This document shows, one piece after another, positions 1 to 13,173 of a stretch of DNA of 64,000 nt. The notes below the pieces were generated by a model, which saw nothing but the letters and a program-made list of their open reading frames with translations, searched no databases and was not told the origin of the DNA. How positions within the stretch are numbered: the stretch's first letter is position 1; each line of letters begins with the position of its first letter. Made by a program: the position numbers and the translations under genes. The DNA comes from Saccoglossus kowalevskii (taxonomy: Eukaryota; Hemichordata; Enteropneusta; Harrimaniidae): NCBI RefSeq assembly GCF_000003605.2, contig NW_003116447.1:744915-808914 (forward strand), given 5' to 3'.

Positions 1-324
1 CAGTCTACCAATGAAGGTATTGAGTGACAGTCTACCAATGAAGGTATTGAGTGACAGTCTACCAATGAAGGTATCGAGTGACAGTCTACCAATGAAGGTA
101 TCGAGCGACAGTCAACCAATGAACTTATTGAGTGACAGTCAACAAATAAAGGTATTGAGTGACAGTCTACCAATGAATGTATTGAGTGACAGTCTACCAA
201 TGAAGGTATTGAGTGACAGTCAACCAATGAAGGTATTGAGTGACAGTCCACCAATGGAAGTATTGAGTGACAGTCTACCAATGAAGGTATTGAGTGACAG
301 TCAACCAATGAAGACATTGAGTTC
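1..324. repeat. 27-bp minisatellite, 12 visible units
   Basis: Twelve units of exactly 27 bp start at positions 1, 28, 55 and so on to 298; the array continues past the left window edge. Units differ by single substitutions (for example tctacca versus tcaacca). Because 27 is divisible by three the plus strand stays open through the array and would spell a nine-residue repeat (MKVLSDSLP), but nothing suggests this is translated. The array lies just downstream of the CYB561 exon donor at 370, so it is in the next CYB561 intron on the opposite strand. Confidence 0.95.
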
Positions 325-370
325 ACATGATATCAATGAGCAAGTATAGAGTAATATAAACCTGACTAAC

Positions 371-557
371 CTTCAGCATAGAGAAATATTAATCCCACTG
401 TCATTAGCAATGGATGTAGGTTGAATTGTTGGTCACTTCCATCCCAAGCAAATCCACCCAAATATTTACCCATCCACACACCAATCAATGTAATTCCAAG
501 CAAACCAACTAACTGCGAACACAGTACTAATACTTGAAAAAATATCATCTTTTCCAT
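371..557 (-). CDS. CYB561: Cytochrome b561, first coding exon (partial gene)
   Basis: First coding exon, 62 codons plus one base, of a transmembrane cytochrome b561, the family that passes electrons from ascorbate across vesicle or lysosomal membranes through two b hemes. The exon runs 371-575: acceptor AG before 575, ATG at 557-555, donor GT at 370-369. In-frame TAG and TGA sit between the acceptor and the ATG, so the start is secure and at least one noncoding 5' exon must exist. Residues about 8-29 form a hydrophobic first helix, followed by GGFAW (34-38) and FNLHPLLM (45-52), where His48 is the conserved FNxHP histidine that ligates heme in this family. The sequence resembles chromaffin-granule CYB561 more than CYB561A3 or CYB561D; that assignment is by memory. 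The remaining exons lie beyond the left edge. Confidence 0.85.
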
Positions 558-889
558 TTGTTTTCACTATACGATCTGAAATAAAGAAAAAGAAAATTTT
601 GTTAAGACTAATATATATATATACACATTGTATATATATATTGTGTTCCGTTTCAAAATACTGTTACAGTTTACAATTTTTCTGGTCAGTGTGCATCAAA
701 TATTTTTATAGCAAAAATAAAAATTGACGAACCGACCTATTTTTGAAATAATTCGATCTGAAACAGTTTTGTTTCCAGGGGCCTTTGTGTTTTACCTGCA
801 AGAGAATGTGATACTGGACTGCATGAGTAAACAATTCAACTGATCCCTTTTATGACGTTCTCCTCTACCTTAAAAGCGACAATAACTGT

Positions 890-1356
890 GATTTTGAAAA
901 AAAATCAAAAGCTGAAAATTAATTAATTATGCAAATTAGGTAATTAATATGCACTGACATTACCTTAAAAACTATCAGGTCCTATGACATCTATGTACCA
1001 AGTTTCATTGAAATGTGATGATTAGTACTTGAGATATCAGTGGAAAAACCAAAAATTGACTAATCATTATGCAAATTAGGTAATTAGTAATTAGGTAATT
1101 TTTACCAAAAACTAATCAAAACCAAGCATTCGTTCAGAGCATCCATGTACCAAGTTTCATCAAAATCCAATAAGTGGTTCTTTAGATATCAATGGAACAG
1201 CTAAAAATTAGCTTATTATCATGCAAATTAGGTAATTAATATGCATGAAATTTTACCAAAACCTAATCAAATCTGCGCATTAGCCCAGAGCATCTATGCA
1301 CCAAGTTTCATCAAAAACTGATGTATGGTTCTTGAGATATCAGTGGAACAGACGGA

Positions 1357-1397
<41 letters not shown>

Positions 1398-1469
1398 CCA
1401 CACACACACACACACACACACACATACTAACCGCAAAGACTCCCATTTTGTGCTTCGCACATGGGAGTC
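890..1469 (-). repeat. Hairpin-headed tandem-repeat element (type 1)
   Basis: Read on the minus strand this begins with a hairpin (GACTCCCA at 1438-1445 pairing with TGGGAGTC at 1462-1469), then a GT run, then GTCCGTC, then about three diverged tandem units of 140-150 bp. Each unit has a 'gatatctcaag' motif, a 'gaaacttggt' core and an 'cctaatttgcat' end; the plus-strand 'gcaaattagg' marks fall at about 930, 1070 and 1222. The same plan recurs at 37771-38355, 61265-62030 and 62205-62690. Class unknown. Confidence 0.65.
1358..1424. repeat. (CA)n microsatellite
   Basis: About 67 bp of CA dinucleotides with a few interruptions (cgcacaccca). It is part of the larger element at 890-1469, between its hairpin and its tandem units. 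Confidence 0.95.
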
Positions 1470-1997
1470 AAAAATTGGAGGAAAAAGATCAATAATTACA
1501 GCTACTGCCACATCAATTTTAAATTTCAATAACTGTGGTCAAAGTCATGTAGATCCCTTTGAGAATGACGATGATATTGCAAGGGTGACAAGTAGTCTGT
1601 ATTTTGTTTCAAACACTGTTAAAAGCGTGATTGGTATGTGTAAGTGCTAACATGATGTAACTGGATAACTGTACAATACATTACTTTTACTCAAAATTTA
1701 TTGTCGCTGAAGGGGAAAACAACTACCGTATATGCTTTAAGGTGTTGGTGGTATGAGACCTTTGGGAGTACACCTTTTCCCCATATACAGTGTAGTTTAT
1801 ATTTCACCTAATTTCATAATCTTAGCCACATTGTACACATCAATATATAAAAGTGTTTTATTACGTTTTACCATGTGCCATTTTTAGACTTATTTCAAAA
1901 AAAACAAAACAACATTAATATAAGCTGCTGCCCAAACCATGCAACTACTTGTATTTTTGACACACAGAATACTTTTATTTTGCAAGGCTATCCAATA

Positions 1998-2161
1998 CTG
2001 TGAAATATCTTCGCATGGAATTTTGTTTTCAATATTTTTGCTGAAGGGGTGATTCAGTGAAAATTAAATCCAGCAAATATATATTCAAAACCCAACTTCA
2101 TACAAAACTAAAATATCTGTTCAGCAAAATCTAATTACAGCTAAAATTAAGTATTTTACAG
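1998..2161. mobile_element. MITE family B, copy 1
   Basis: A 164-bp non-autonomous DNA element. The left end ctgtgaaatat and right end attttacag are imperfect inverted repeats, flanked by TA at 1996-1997 and 2162-2163. The interior carries a 'cagtgaaaattaaatccagc' stretch also found in the copies at 28931-29103, 37305-37461 and 39012-39218. No coding capacity. The TA flank suggests a Tc1/mariner-like source, by inference. Confidence 0.75.
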
Positions 2162-3480
2162 TACATTTAAAAAAAATAACATCAACTGAGGATTTGAAAA
2201 ACTCCCATGTATACATTTTTTTATGATGGTACACCATAAGAGAGTCATATACAACAGCTGTGAATGAATCAGTCTTTGATCTAATCCCTGTACAATATTA
2301 AAATCAGCCTTTTCACATCACTGGTTGCTATGACAACTCAAGTCATTTTCAGAAGAATGGGTTGTGATACAGGGTTGTTCATTTCGTGATGTAGAGCCTT
2401 TCAAAAATAAATACGTATGGTATATATCTGATGTGCAATCACATAGTTGGTAGTGAAACTACAATACTATGAACCCCCCACCCCACCTCCACCCCAATAT
2501 GTCTAATTACGATCACTACTAATGTCAGTTTCGAATTGGCACATCCTTTTTAAGGGGTTTTGTCAAAATATTAAAAGAACAATATATTTTCACAACAATT
2601 AAAGCTAAATATTTAACAAGTTGACAGTTTCTGTCAAATAACAAATGACATTTCATTGGAAGTCTGAAAATAAAGTGTTGTTTCCATATTTAGAAAAAAG
2701 CAACAATTTTGTTTTTTGTGTTTTCAGGCTGTGTATAACACTATAACTTATAGTGAACAGTAAAAAATATTAACAGTACAAAAAGAAAAATTATTCATAG
2801 TGCATTGGCCAAGTCAGCTCGCTATAATATTCCACACGTGAGACCAATTGTCCATGAATCAAATACCTAACAATTACAAGTTCGCAACATTATGCTGGAT
2901 AACAAATTTCAGTGGTTCACATCATACTCAGTACTGCAAATCAACCAAAATCATTTTCAAGCAACATTCTCCAAATTAGGGAAGGACTATGTGATATTTA
3001 TGGTGAGGGAATAATTTGGTAACTTGGCAATATGTCATTTCTGGAAATCACTGGATTTATATAATTTATTATCTCTAATCTCAAAATATTATTGATTTAA
3101 TATTAATATATTTATAATTCAACAAGCCAGTGGCTGCACCAATCAGAATTGAGTTGAAATAGATGGGATCAACAAATATTGCACTGATGGTATGTGGTGG
3201 GAAATATTTGTTTACTAGTATTTACAATTGAAAAATTTGTCAACTATGCAGTTCAGCGCATTAATTTTACAGAATTGAATAACACAAATATGAATGTGAC
3301 ACCCTTCAACTATCGAATGGTCAAACCCTTGCTTCCAGGTATGCAAAATAGTGCACTCACAATGACCAAAGTTATGTTTCAGAACTGTATAAACTACTTT
3401 TCAAGAACATATAAACAGAACATTTTGTCACAAAATTTACTAAACTGATAGAGGTTGATCAACACAATACATGTGCATTA

Positions 3481-3750
3481 GGCCAAAAAAAAATTGTTTT
3501 GTAGCCCTCAAATATTAAAAACTCACTATTTTAAGCAGTAAAAAATGGTTTCCTGGACCATTGTTATAGGTGTTGACTTTGAACCTTTTGATCTGTATTT
3601 CTCTGACATGTTCCGAACACTATGAAGTCCATATACCTTGACTATTTATGATACTCTTAGTTTTCACAAATTAAAAAAAAAAAAAAAAATCTGAACGACC
3701 GACCCAATTTTTCAACTTGAGGGCAACATTAGTTTTTTTTTTTTTTGGCC
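3481..3750. mobile_element. PIF/Harbinger-like MITE with TTA duplication
   Basis: A 270-bp element whose ends are inverted repeats of about 33 bp: GGCC followed by an A-run and ending in GCCCTCAA on the left, and the reverse complement on the right. Both sides carry TTA (3478-3480 and 3751-3753), the three-base duplication typical of PIF/Harbinger. The interior has long A runs and no ORF. Confidence 0.65.
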
Positions 3751-4170
3751 TTATCAATATCAGCATGTGAGACCAAATAGTGTCATAGAAGTAATCTAAG
3801 CATTTTTATAGCTTTTGGTACCTAATTTGCATAATCTTTGGCAGATTGACTTGGAATGAACAAATTTCCAGCTACTTTCACCAAGACAGCTAGAAAATGA
3901 TCAAACGGTTCAACGGTTTCTGAGAAGAAGTCCCCAACATGAAACCTTCAGACACTGGACACAGCATCATCAGTATGGCTCAGTTGACATACAGTCTTTT
4001 GAGCTAAAAAATGTACATACAAGCAACATTTTCAACACAACAATGTTGAGTCTAAAAATACTCTATGTTGTGTGTTCTTCACCGTATTACATTTATATTT
4101 AAATTTAAATTACAGGACTGTCATTATGACTTGCACATTTTATTTTAGGAACAGTTGGTGACCATTGTTA

Positions 4171-4350
4171 CTATTAAATCTGTAGTAGAAAATGCATCCC
4201 TAATAAAAGATGCACCCTTTCTTTTTGAACAATTCAGAACTACAATATCTTCATTCCTCATATGTGTAGATGCTCCAATAGAAGCCGCATCCCCTCTGTT
4301 GCATTTTAACATTTTAATAGAAGCTGCAGCTTCTAATACAGATTTTACAG
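4171..4350. mobile_element. MITE family C, copy 1
   Basis: A 180-bp element flanked by TA on both sides. The right end reads agattttacag; the interior contains 'cttctaatacag' and 'gaagccgcatcccctctg', shared with copies at 29436-29615, 30877-31056, 48341-48486 and 50618-50745. This copy is in the opposite orientation to the two around 29-31 kb. It explains the open reading frame seen here, which is not a gene. Confidence 0.75.
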
Positions 4351-7300
4351 TACTACGGTGTAATGCTATAATAAAAGCTACTGTACTGAGGATCGTCTGT
4401 TTGCTTATAATTCAACTAGTAATTGGCAGATTAAAAAAATAAATGAGCGGAAATATTTGAGACTACATATTGTCTATGTTAGTTAGTTTGTTGATTGCCA
4501 TATTATTATCAGGGTATATATTTAAGGGATAAAAAAAGTAAAAATGTATTTTTTTATAGAAAATTGCAAAACTAAACATTTTTAAAGCTTTCATGCTACA
4601 CGTCTGCATGTTGACTGCTTCATGTCAAAACAATGATTTTGAAAAGAAAATGTTCTCACAAATATAAATATTGAAACAGTATTTACTGTAAACAGCTACA
4701 ATTTCATGAGTGAAAAATTGTTTCCATGTTAACGAAAAATCTGCAAAATTTATTATCAGTGATAATGGCGAAAATGTGTCCTTTTGCACGTTTTTTAATC
4801 AACAAGCTGCGAAAATTAATAACAGCAGGAATATTATGATTTATAGTAGACCTAACAAGCTACATACATTACATTGTACTGATAGTTTGACAGACACTTT
4901 AATATTTAGCTTACATCAAAATTTGACCGCAAAATAAACTCTAATATACGAGGGTACTTTGTAACATTTTATACTGAGATATTCAGTCCCAAATAAAGGT
5001 TTGTAACCCAGTTTTTATTGAAAAAAATATTCAACAGCTAGGGGATCCAAAAATAATTATTCAAACAGCAATTTGCCAATCCAGACAATTTGCTAAATAA
5101 TGTCCATAGGCAATAGTTTAATATGCTAATCACCACTAGATATTTTACGCACAAGTCATACCACATTTACCGTGATCAAACTGACAAAAAAAAAAAAAAA
5201 TTATACGTGTATTCATCATAACAAATGAAGACGTGACAATTTTCGAATTGGATGTACCGGTATAAGTAATTTGAATACTTATAACTGGGATTATTTTGAT
5301 CCAGCAGTAGTTACATGTTCATAACAATTCATAATTATAACAGATATCTGTGACCTGCATGACTTATTTAACACCCCTTGGACATTAATTTTTTTCCTGC
5401 CGAAAATATTTTGTGCATTTTTATGTGTTTTTCTTTAATTTCTTTATTAATTATTTACCAAAAGCATGTAATTTCCCAGTCACTATAGATCTTTATCAAA
5501 ATTTCAGGAAAATATTGAAAAAAATTATGTAACTTTATTTTGTGAAAAGTGAAGAACAAAGGATGATCTTTGTTACCTTTCACAAAATAATCCTAAACCT
5601 ACATAAATTGTTTCCATGTTTTATTCCAGAAATTATGATCAATACCTGTAGCTAATGAAATAATATGTCTATACAGTCCAAGATTAAAAATAAAATTAAT
5701 GTGCATCAATATTTTGGAGGGAAAATCAACTTGGTAATTTTCATCAACTCAAAAAAAAATATATTGGATATCATTGCCTCACGATAATGTTAATGGCAAC
5801 ATTTTATTCATTTTTATTCACACAAAAAAAATTAAACAGATAAATTCTCTAGGTATCAAATACTCAATCCATTATAAGTGCAAATACAAGCGTCTTCACA
5901 ACTAATATTTGATTATCTAAATACGCATAAAATGAATACTAAATGAAGATATCATTTGATAATACCTTACCTTAATTTGATTTCACAAGATTGAAAACAT
6001 GGATAATTTCCCAGTCAACAGAAGTTACAAAATCTAACTAACCATAAAGACACAAATTTGAATAGGAAACCACAGGTAATTTTTTCCAATGAAACACACC
6101 TACTATGTCATTATAGTAGTGTATTAGATTAGACTCGGTGTAAATAGAAAACTAATGTGAATATTTTACATTGATATCAAAACATTAACCAAAAATACAA
6201 TTCTTAATATTCTATAGATATTATATTCATTCTGAATAAAAATTAAATTTAAAATACATTAGGTCCAATAATCAATCTATAAAACTACACCTACAATATG
6301 TGTGCGATGAACCGACTCAGTTGCCGTAGGATTATAACATTCACAGAAAGATAGAGTCAGTATTCATCTTGCCAAGATGTACGCTATTAATAATTCATTG
6401 ACAGCCATTAATACGTCAACAATGCGTAAACTGATCATATTGTGATATTCTCAAACGATATTGACGAGATCTAATAGATGCAGCCGTTGATAATTATCAT
6501 GTACACTCCCGAATGAGGTGGTAATTATTTCACTGTAGATGCATAATTGCGATACAAAACTACACTGAGATGGGTATGATTTTAACGGAATATATATGCC
6601 ATCAGAAATTGATCATACTCATATTGCAGAGAATTATAGAAATTATAGAAAAAAAAAAGATATGTAATATGATTTACCTTGCTAACACAGTGGAGACAGC
6701 TGAGCGTCTGGCAGAATTCTCACTGTAATCACATAAAATGAAGGAGAGAATAAGATCACTTCTATGAATACATTATGCAAAGTACCCTGATCACATGACC
6801 CAGTCTGAGGGAATGGCAAATAAATTATTTCAGATTACATGGAATCAGTGCAAAACAAGAAAAGAATGCTAGAAAATCAAATTAAATTAAACTAAAATTA
6901 TATATATAGTAAAAAAAAAGATGTGACTAAAGGCAACTTGGCTGAAGCATGCTCAAAATAGGGAATATTTTGGATCAAGTTCTTTCAAGTATCATGTATT
7001 AAATAAAAGGCAAATTTCTGTATAAAATGTATTTCTGTTTATGAAGAAAGGCTAATTATAACAGCAATTATTTCTAAATGTCATATCAAATTCTACATGA
7101 AGGACATGTTCGTTGTTGTGTAGAGACACAGCTATTGTGATAGAAACAAGGGTGATTTGAATGCTACTATTGTTATGCAGGGAACACAGCTATAAAGGCA
7201 GCACAAAATGAGTAACTTGGGAGAATCCATTGTAATGTAGGTATTGCAGCTATAGTTGTGCTAGAAGACCAATTTGGTTGAATCCATTGTTATGCAGGGA

Positions 7301-8600
7301 CATAGCTATCAGAACAAGACGTGTTTTGAATAATACAAAAGCATAGAACTTAGGGCCCATTTTCTACGATCTACAGTTAAAGTAAATGTTTTAACCTATT
7401 AATCTTGAAATTGTAATAGTATTTGAAGTGTTTCGTTAACTGCAAATCCCAAAATAAATGCTCAGAAATTTCCTGGAAATCTGTGCTGATGCAACAGTGA
7501 GCTAAAACATATGCTTAGGTTAAATGTCACAATAACAACAAAGGAGAATGACATATACTTTACTGTATCAATAAGCACTATTCTATTCCATATTCACTGT
7601 ATACAAAACTGTTCTATATTCGTACAATCAGCTGCTCAAATCCCTACAATCACAGTTTACATCACTATGCACTGTGTTAGAATCTTAGTTTACTCATTGT
7701 GCTGCTTGTCTGTATTAGTATGACTTTATTCGCATACGGTAGGTCTATCAGATGGCATAATACAGAAAAATTAAGATACCAGAAAAAATTCTGAATTAGC
7801 CCAAACTGCAGCACAAACTATAGTTGTCATAATGCAATTAAAGTTGCATGATAAATTTGAACACAGCCAGTAGTTTCACACAAATAGCAGCAAATATGTC
7901 TCTCTCATATTAAATTGAAATCGTTGAGATTTGAAGCGAAATGTATATTTAAAATTTGACCTGATTGTCTGAGAAGAGCGCCACCAACTTTTTTTACAAG
8001 TGGAAACTGGTCGTGATCAAGGTATTTATTAGGTAAAACTATGACCATTTTGATTTTTTTGGGTTTACAACGACTCAACGTAATTATTTTCTAGCTATGA
8101 TCCCTATTTCAGTCTAATATTCTGTTCTAAATCCTTCGTTAAAACACGTTCGATTATAGGATGAGATGTTTGAGTACTGGCCGAGGGCCACGACCTGTTT
8201 TTTTCGGCCCACACTAAACCCGGTCAAGACTCAAACGATAATTTTCGTCATTTGAATCGAGCTATTACTTAACTGGATATTAGTGACAAGTTTTCAGTTT
8301 TGGTCGCTATGGCGATCGTATTTTAGTGTTTGACTATTGGCTGAGGGACTGTACATGTTGATGGAATATATAGCAGGTAAATATCAGCCAAGCAGCCAAG
8401 TCTCCTAAAAGCATCCAGATTAGTTTTGCAATTTGTATTTTTATACAAATTCCATGGGACAATTCTTAACCAACCAATCCTTGCACAATGAAGGTTGTGT
8501 CCCCCCCTTACTTTTCTTGCATGAATCTTCTGAGTCATTTTCAGTGCGTTTAGTTGGACATGTAAATTACATATTTTATTTATTCAATATTAATCTTTAC
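4351..8600. other. AT-rich intergenic stretch without recognisable gene
   Basis: Very AT-rich DNA with poly(A) and poly(T) runs. I see no exon-like stretch with family similarity and no element with clear ends. A candidate CYB561 noncoding exon at 6678-6722 is the only possible functional item. Confidence 0.5.
6678..6722 (-). other. CYB561: Candidate noncoding 5' exon of CYB561
   Basis: The CYB561 coding exon begins with an acceptor, so an upstream 5' exon must exist. On the minus strand this 45-bp piece has an acceptor-like gattacag before 6722 and a good donor (AAG then gtaaat) after 6678. It is only a splice-signal match; transcript data would decide. Confidence 0.2.
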
Positions 8601-9272
8601 AGACTGAATACAGCTTTTGTGGCCTGAGGTCATGCGACAGAAGCACCTGAGCTTGCGCCATACGACCAGGAACAATTAACAGAAGCTGTATCCAGTTCAT
8701 AAAGGCTTTATCATATACCTTATAGCTATAATTACATATTTACCACATGAACTCAAACACACGATGTAATTTAGAATGACGCTGGACCAGGCGTGATACG
8801 GAAAATTATTGCCTTGATGTGAGGGCACACTTCCCATAGCATTACAAGGCCGGCCAATACAAGGTATATGATAATGGATTATATGTGCTTCTAGCAGAGT
8901 AAATTTAGTATTGAGAACTAGACTTCTATTCATATAAATATATTTATACTTATTAAAAGCTTGACAAGTGTCATCTTGTGAATTTAAATATAGAAAAGAT
9001 AATATTCTTTATGGACTGGATACAGCTTTTGCAGGTCAAAAGGTCGTGCAGCAGAAGCTTGCGAGGATGCATAAGACATATGACTGGGGGGTGTAATTAC
9101 AATTTTACCACACCGTGACCTCAAACACACAGCGTTATTTACAAAGAAGCGTTTTGTTTTGATTGATGAAAGTAGAGCACACTGGGCCAGTCATGATACG
9201 GAAATTATTGTGTTGATGTGAGGGCGCTTCCCATAGCGTCACAAGGTCAGGCAATACAAGGTATATGATAAT
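8601..9272. repeat. Direct repeat pair (about 270 bp each)
   Basis: Two diverged direct copies, about 8601-8875 and 9011-9272. Shared marks are 'atacagcttttg' near the start, 'ctcaaacacac' in the middle, 'gtgatacggaaa' further on and 'aatacaaggtatatgataat' at the end. The second copy has a small insertion. Either a local duplication or two insertions of one family; no ends with inverted repeats are clear. Confidence 0.65.
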
Positions 9273-9491
9273 TTGCATGTAAAAAATTTGTTTTGAAAAT
9301 AATATGATGGTTTACTTATTACCATACTATGACAAGTTTAATACCAAACAAACTGTACATTTTTTATGTAACTGTCATATCTAATGAAAAAATGTATCCT
9401 AGTATTCATAATACTGTAGGCACTTACACAATTCGTAATTTTATATATTTCACTTTAATTTGCCTTCGTGGATATTTTCCAATTGGAAGGA

Positions 9492-9650
9492 AGAGTTACT
9501 GTCACTGTCATATTGTTTCGAACACCAAAACAGCAACATTGTCAGCTGAGTTGGTGACTGGCTTGCCATGCATGCATTGTCAAACCAACTTCAACAGGAG
9601 ATGTCAAACTAATAGTGGGAGACCGGGGTACATTGAATATAAAATCTAAC
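9492..9650 (+). repeat. Interspersed repeat K, copy 1
   Basis: Begins with 'ttactgtcactgtcatattg' and contains 'cgaacaccaaaacagcaaca' and later 'caacaggaga'. The same sequence recurs at 10781-10962 in the same orientation and at 11225-11321 inverted. The local open frame here is a by-product of the repeat. Confidence 0.7.
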
Positions 9651-9690
9651 ATCATGAAATATAAATTTCTGAGCCTAATTGAGTTGTATC

Positions 9691-10067
9691 AGAGGTACAT
9701 TACTTGGGGTTTGCAACGCACATAGTACTGTATGGTGACATCATGCCAAGATTCCATTCAAGTCTCATCTTGTAGATAGTGACACGGATGCTACTACCTT
9801 CTGACATGACATAGGCGGTTTTGTATTACCACATTCATCGTGAAAAAATGTAATACATTGAAAATGTACAGAAAATATAGTTCTCGTAATCCATCATATC
9901 GTGAGCAGCTATTTTGATCCACCTGGACATCCCAGTATCCTAGTTACCTTGGGCATGCACATTCACATTTTTCTGAGTTGGAACGCTTATGCGAGAGCGA
10001 GAGCGAGATTGTAATGGGATCTTGGTATCATGTCATCGTAGTTGCAAACCCCAAGTAATGCACCTCT
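9691..10067. mobile_element. MITE family J, copy 1
   Basis: A 377-bp element with terminal inverted repeats of about 27 bp, starting agaggtacattacttggggt and ending with its reverse complement with one or two changes. A second copy, inverted, is at 17650-18048 inside AKR intron 2. The interior holds 'gatccacctggacatcccag' in both. No coding capacity. A clean target-site duplication is not visible, so the superfamily is open. Confidence 0.8.
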
Positions 10068-10780
10068 CGTTATATATATCGAGACTATCGGTATTAAAAA
10101 AAAAAAATCTGGAATAATCCTAAATCAAAAAAATAACCATTTTGTTGATACTTTGAACAAATTAATAAATACTCATTTAAATTTAAAGTTCATCTTGTTT
10201 GAAGAATCATTGTAAAATAAAAGTCACTACTTATTCTGAAGCGAAAAGTGGTTCCAATATTAAAGATAGGATTCAGATATAGCTCTTACCCCCGGTAGTT
10301 CCAAATTATCATGAGAAATAATTGAATTTACAATTTATACTGAAAAATACTACCGCTAATATTTTTTTGGATTTTTTTTTTTTCAATCAACCTGGGATTT
10401 GGAAATTATTAAATAATTCCAATTTGCCAATAAGCAAATTAACATGTAAATAGATGTAAACAAAGCCCAAACAATGCAATTCAACCAGCATTAATAATAA
10501 ACTCATTAACACTCTAAATAAATAATACACAATCAGATGAGATTACAGTAAGGGGTGATCCATTTCAAATCTAAATGAAGCAGAAGCTGGATGAAATTAC
10601 TTAAAAATAATATTCACACTTTTCTTCCTAATTACCGTGACAAGGATTTGTCTCTGAACATTATGTTTATTCCCAGGGTTTTTTTGAACTAGTGTTGAAA
10701 GAACAATTTTTGTTCATACCATTAAGCCTGCATAATTTGTTATTTATGATCATTTTGTTTTCAAAACCCTTTTGCCCGGC

Positions 10781-10962
10781 AGATTACTGTCACCGCCATA
10801 TTGTTCCGAACACCAAAACAGCAACATTGCCAGCTAAGTTGCTGACTAGTTTGCTAAGTGTTCTTGGAGATTATTATGTGATTAGAACAAGTTGGGTCAA
10901 TCCAACCTCAACAGGAGACATCAAACTACCTAATAGTGGAGGACTTAGACACATCGGATTAT
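10781..10962 (+). repeat. Interspersed repeat K, copy 2
   Basis: Same sequence as the copy at 9492-9650 ('caccaaaacagcaacattg', 'caacaggagacatcaaac') with a small internal insertion. Confidence 0.7.
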
Positions 10963-11144
10963 AAATAGAAGATCACGATGCAATTGCTTTTCATTTTATT
11001 TTATTTAATCTTATACATTTCATTTTTGCAAAGTTATGTATTTATACAGTATGAAATAGAAGATCACGATGCGATTGCTTTTCATTTTATTTTATTTAAT
11101 CTTATACATTTCATTTTTGCAAAGTTATGTATTTATACAGTATG
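10963..11144. repeat. 91-bp tandem duplication
   Basis: Two head-to-tail units of 91 bp (10963-11053 and 11054-11144), nearly identical, beginning 'aaatagaagatcacgatg'. The near-identity suggests a recent event or an assembly duplication. Confidence 0.9.
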
Positions 11145-11224
11145 AAATGTCTGGACACTGGCGATGGTGTATCTGGTAAGCGTCATTTTAGCCCTTGTAA
11201 AAGTTGTTTGAACTAAACAGTTTT

Positions 11225-11321
11225 AATCATGTAACGATTTTGAGACACACATAACAAACCAGTCAGCAACTTAGCTGACAATGTTGATGTTTTGGTGTTC
11301 GGAACAATATGGCGGTGACAA
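11225..11321 (-). repeat. Interspersed repeat K, copy 3
   Basis: Reverse complement of the 5' part of the repeats at 9492 and 10781, including 'ttggtgttcggaacaatatg'. Confidence 0.65.
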
Positions 11322-12965
11322 TAAAATGGGTTACCCCTAAGTGATACAAGTATCGTATGGGACAATGAACAACAACTGAGATGAAACAATTTCAATAGAA
11401 ACTTTTACACCAAGTTATTTCATTCATGGAAAATAAAGACAATGTACAGAACAGTGTTTTAGGTAGTTTTTATGGCGAATCTCCAGAGAACATATTCTTG
11501 TATTTTACTAGTAATTTTCCTTGAATTCCACAACATCTTTGTGTGAAAATGCTTCATGTCGTTGTCTGTCAACAGTGAAGAGTATTGATGACAAAAATAA
11601 AAAAAATGTTACAGGTTTTATTTGGACAAATCGTCTTTTTGGCTCCTTGGACAAATCACCAATCATAATTTTTTTACATTTTAACTAAACTATGTTTTGT
11701 ACTTGTTCTTCATAAATCACATTTCATTTTATGATCACGGAATATTTTTAGAATGGTTTTAAACCGAGCTGTGCATAAAATATTGATATTGATTTTCATA
11801 AATGGAAATTATAATAACAATTTGTTTGTATTTCAAAAGAATACAATTTGTAAACAGTTTTCAATTAAATAAAAAAAAAGTATAGTAAATGCTAGAATAT
11901 TGTATGCAAATGATATGCAAAACAACATGCAAATTTATGCTAATTAGGCCACACACCAGTTACTTTGGATCTCGGAGAAAACTGTTGGGTACATGCCACA
12001 ATGTTGACTCATTTGAGTACATGTTGCAAAATTTCTACTAATTTGGAAGGTACCAGGTACTATAATAAATCGGTTCATTGGCCCCCGCCAATTACATATA
12101 TACATTACATACAAAACACAAAAAAGATTTTAAGAGACTTGCGTAAAAAAACGTTGAAAACAGACCATAAAAAGATTAATTTTTTTATCTAATTGGGAAA
12201 ATGCAGATTCATAAATATTGAACAATAAATTAGGCCACAAAATTTAAGAATATAAGAAATTAATTTATCTTTAATAAATATGCATCAGAGGGAATAAGTT
12301 GTAGATGTACTCTTGGCGCAACATAGCCCTTTATCTTTATAAATATCTATCAGTTTCAATGGCACTTGAATCAAACCGGCATTCAACAAGCACAGAACTC
12401 AAAGACAGTATTTGAAAACGTTCCAATGTTATTCAATCAGAAATTATAAACCTCTTATTTCAGTTTGAATTGTGAAATTTATATATATTCATAAAGAGAA
12501 TTCCTTTGATTATTATTGTATTTGAGAGTCGATTATGTATTGTATTTATAAGTATTTATTTACTGAGTCTATATTTATTTTAATTTTTGGTTAAGAGACA
12601 GTTGTTTTTCAGCTTTAATAAATAATTTTACCCTCTGCTGCAGTACATGGAATAACAAATAATCTCACCAACAGTGTAGTCCAGATTCAGGTTCTTCAGA
12701 GAGTGGTTGTTGAGTCAGAATTGGGTCACATGTAAAAGGTTTGTTTTGCACTTTTGTTATGTCTATACATGTATTTTAAAATATATGCTGGTTTTTATTA
12801 TTATGCATATTTATTTTTTGCATTATTTGATCTGATGTCTATATAATTATTACGCGAAATAGTTATTCACTATACTTTTTACTACGTCATGCATATTTTT
12901 TTACAATTTATATCATTTAGTAGATCAACTTGATCGATATACACCCCAATGATTTATCATATATA

Positions 12966-13173
12966 CTGTAAAATGACTAATTTTCACTGGGTTTAAATTT
13001 CACTGATTTACCATTTCAGGCATATTCAGTGGGTTTTAAATTCACGGTTTCGTCATTTAGATAATGTGTTCTTTGCTAAATTTTACATATTCACTGTGTT
13101 TTAATTTAGCACATTTTTCCAGTCAGCGAAATAAGCTAAATTAAAACACAGTGAATAATTACCCCCTTTACAG
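12966..13173. mobile_element. MITE family A, copy 1
   Basis: A 208-bp element flanked by TA (12964-12965 and 13174-13175). The left end reads ctgtaaaatgactaattttc and the right end tttacag. The interior contains several 'cactgggttt' or 'aaaacacagtga' motifs in inverted order, so much of the element can fold on itself. A copy of the same length is at 19138-19345 and an inverted one at 20608-20803. Confidence 0.8.

Noticed and set aside
11-349. 112-codon open frame of MKVLSDSLP repeats as a protein gene
   Set aside because: It is a non-coding-looking 27-bp minisatellite in a CYB561 intron; openness follows from unit length and there is no non-repeat coding context.
3200-3450. 84-codon plus-strand frame near 3.2 kb
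   Set aside because: Low-complexity composition, no domain, no splice context.
4155-4442. 95-codon plus-strand frame
   Set aside because: Most of it is MITE family C (4171-4350); no similarity or splice sites.
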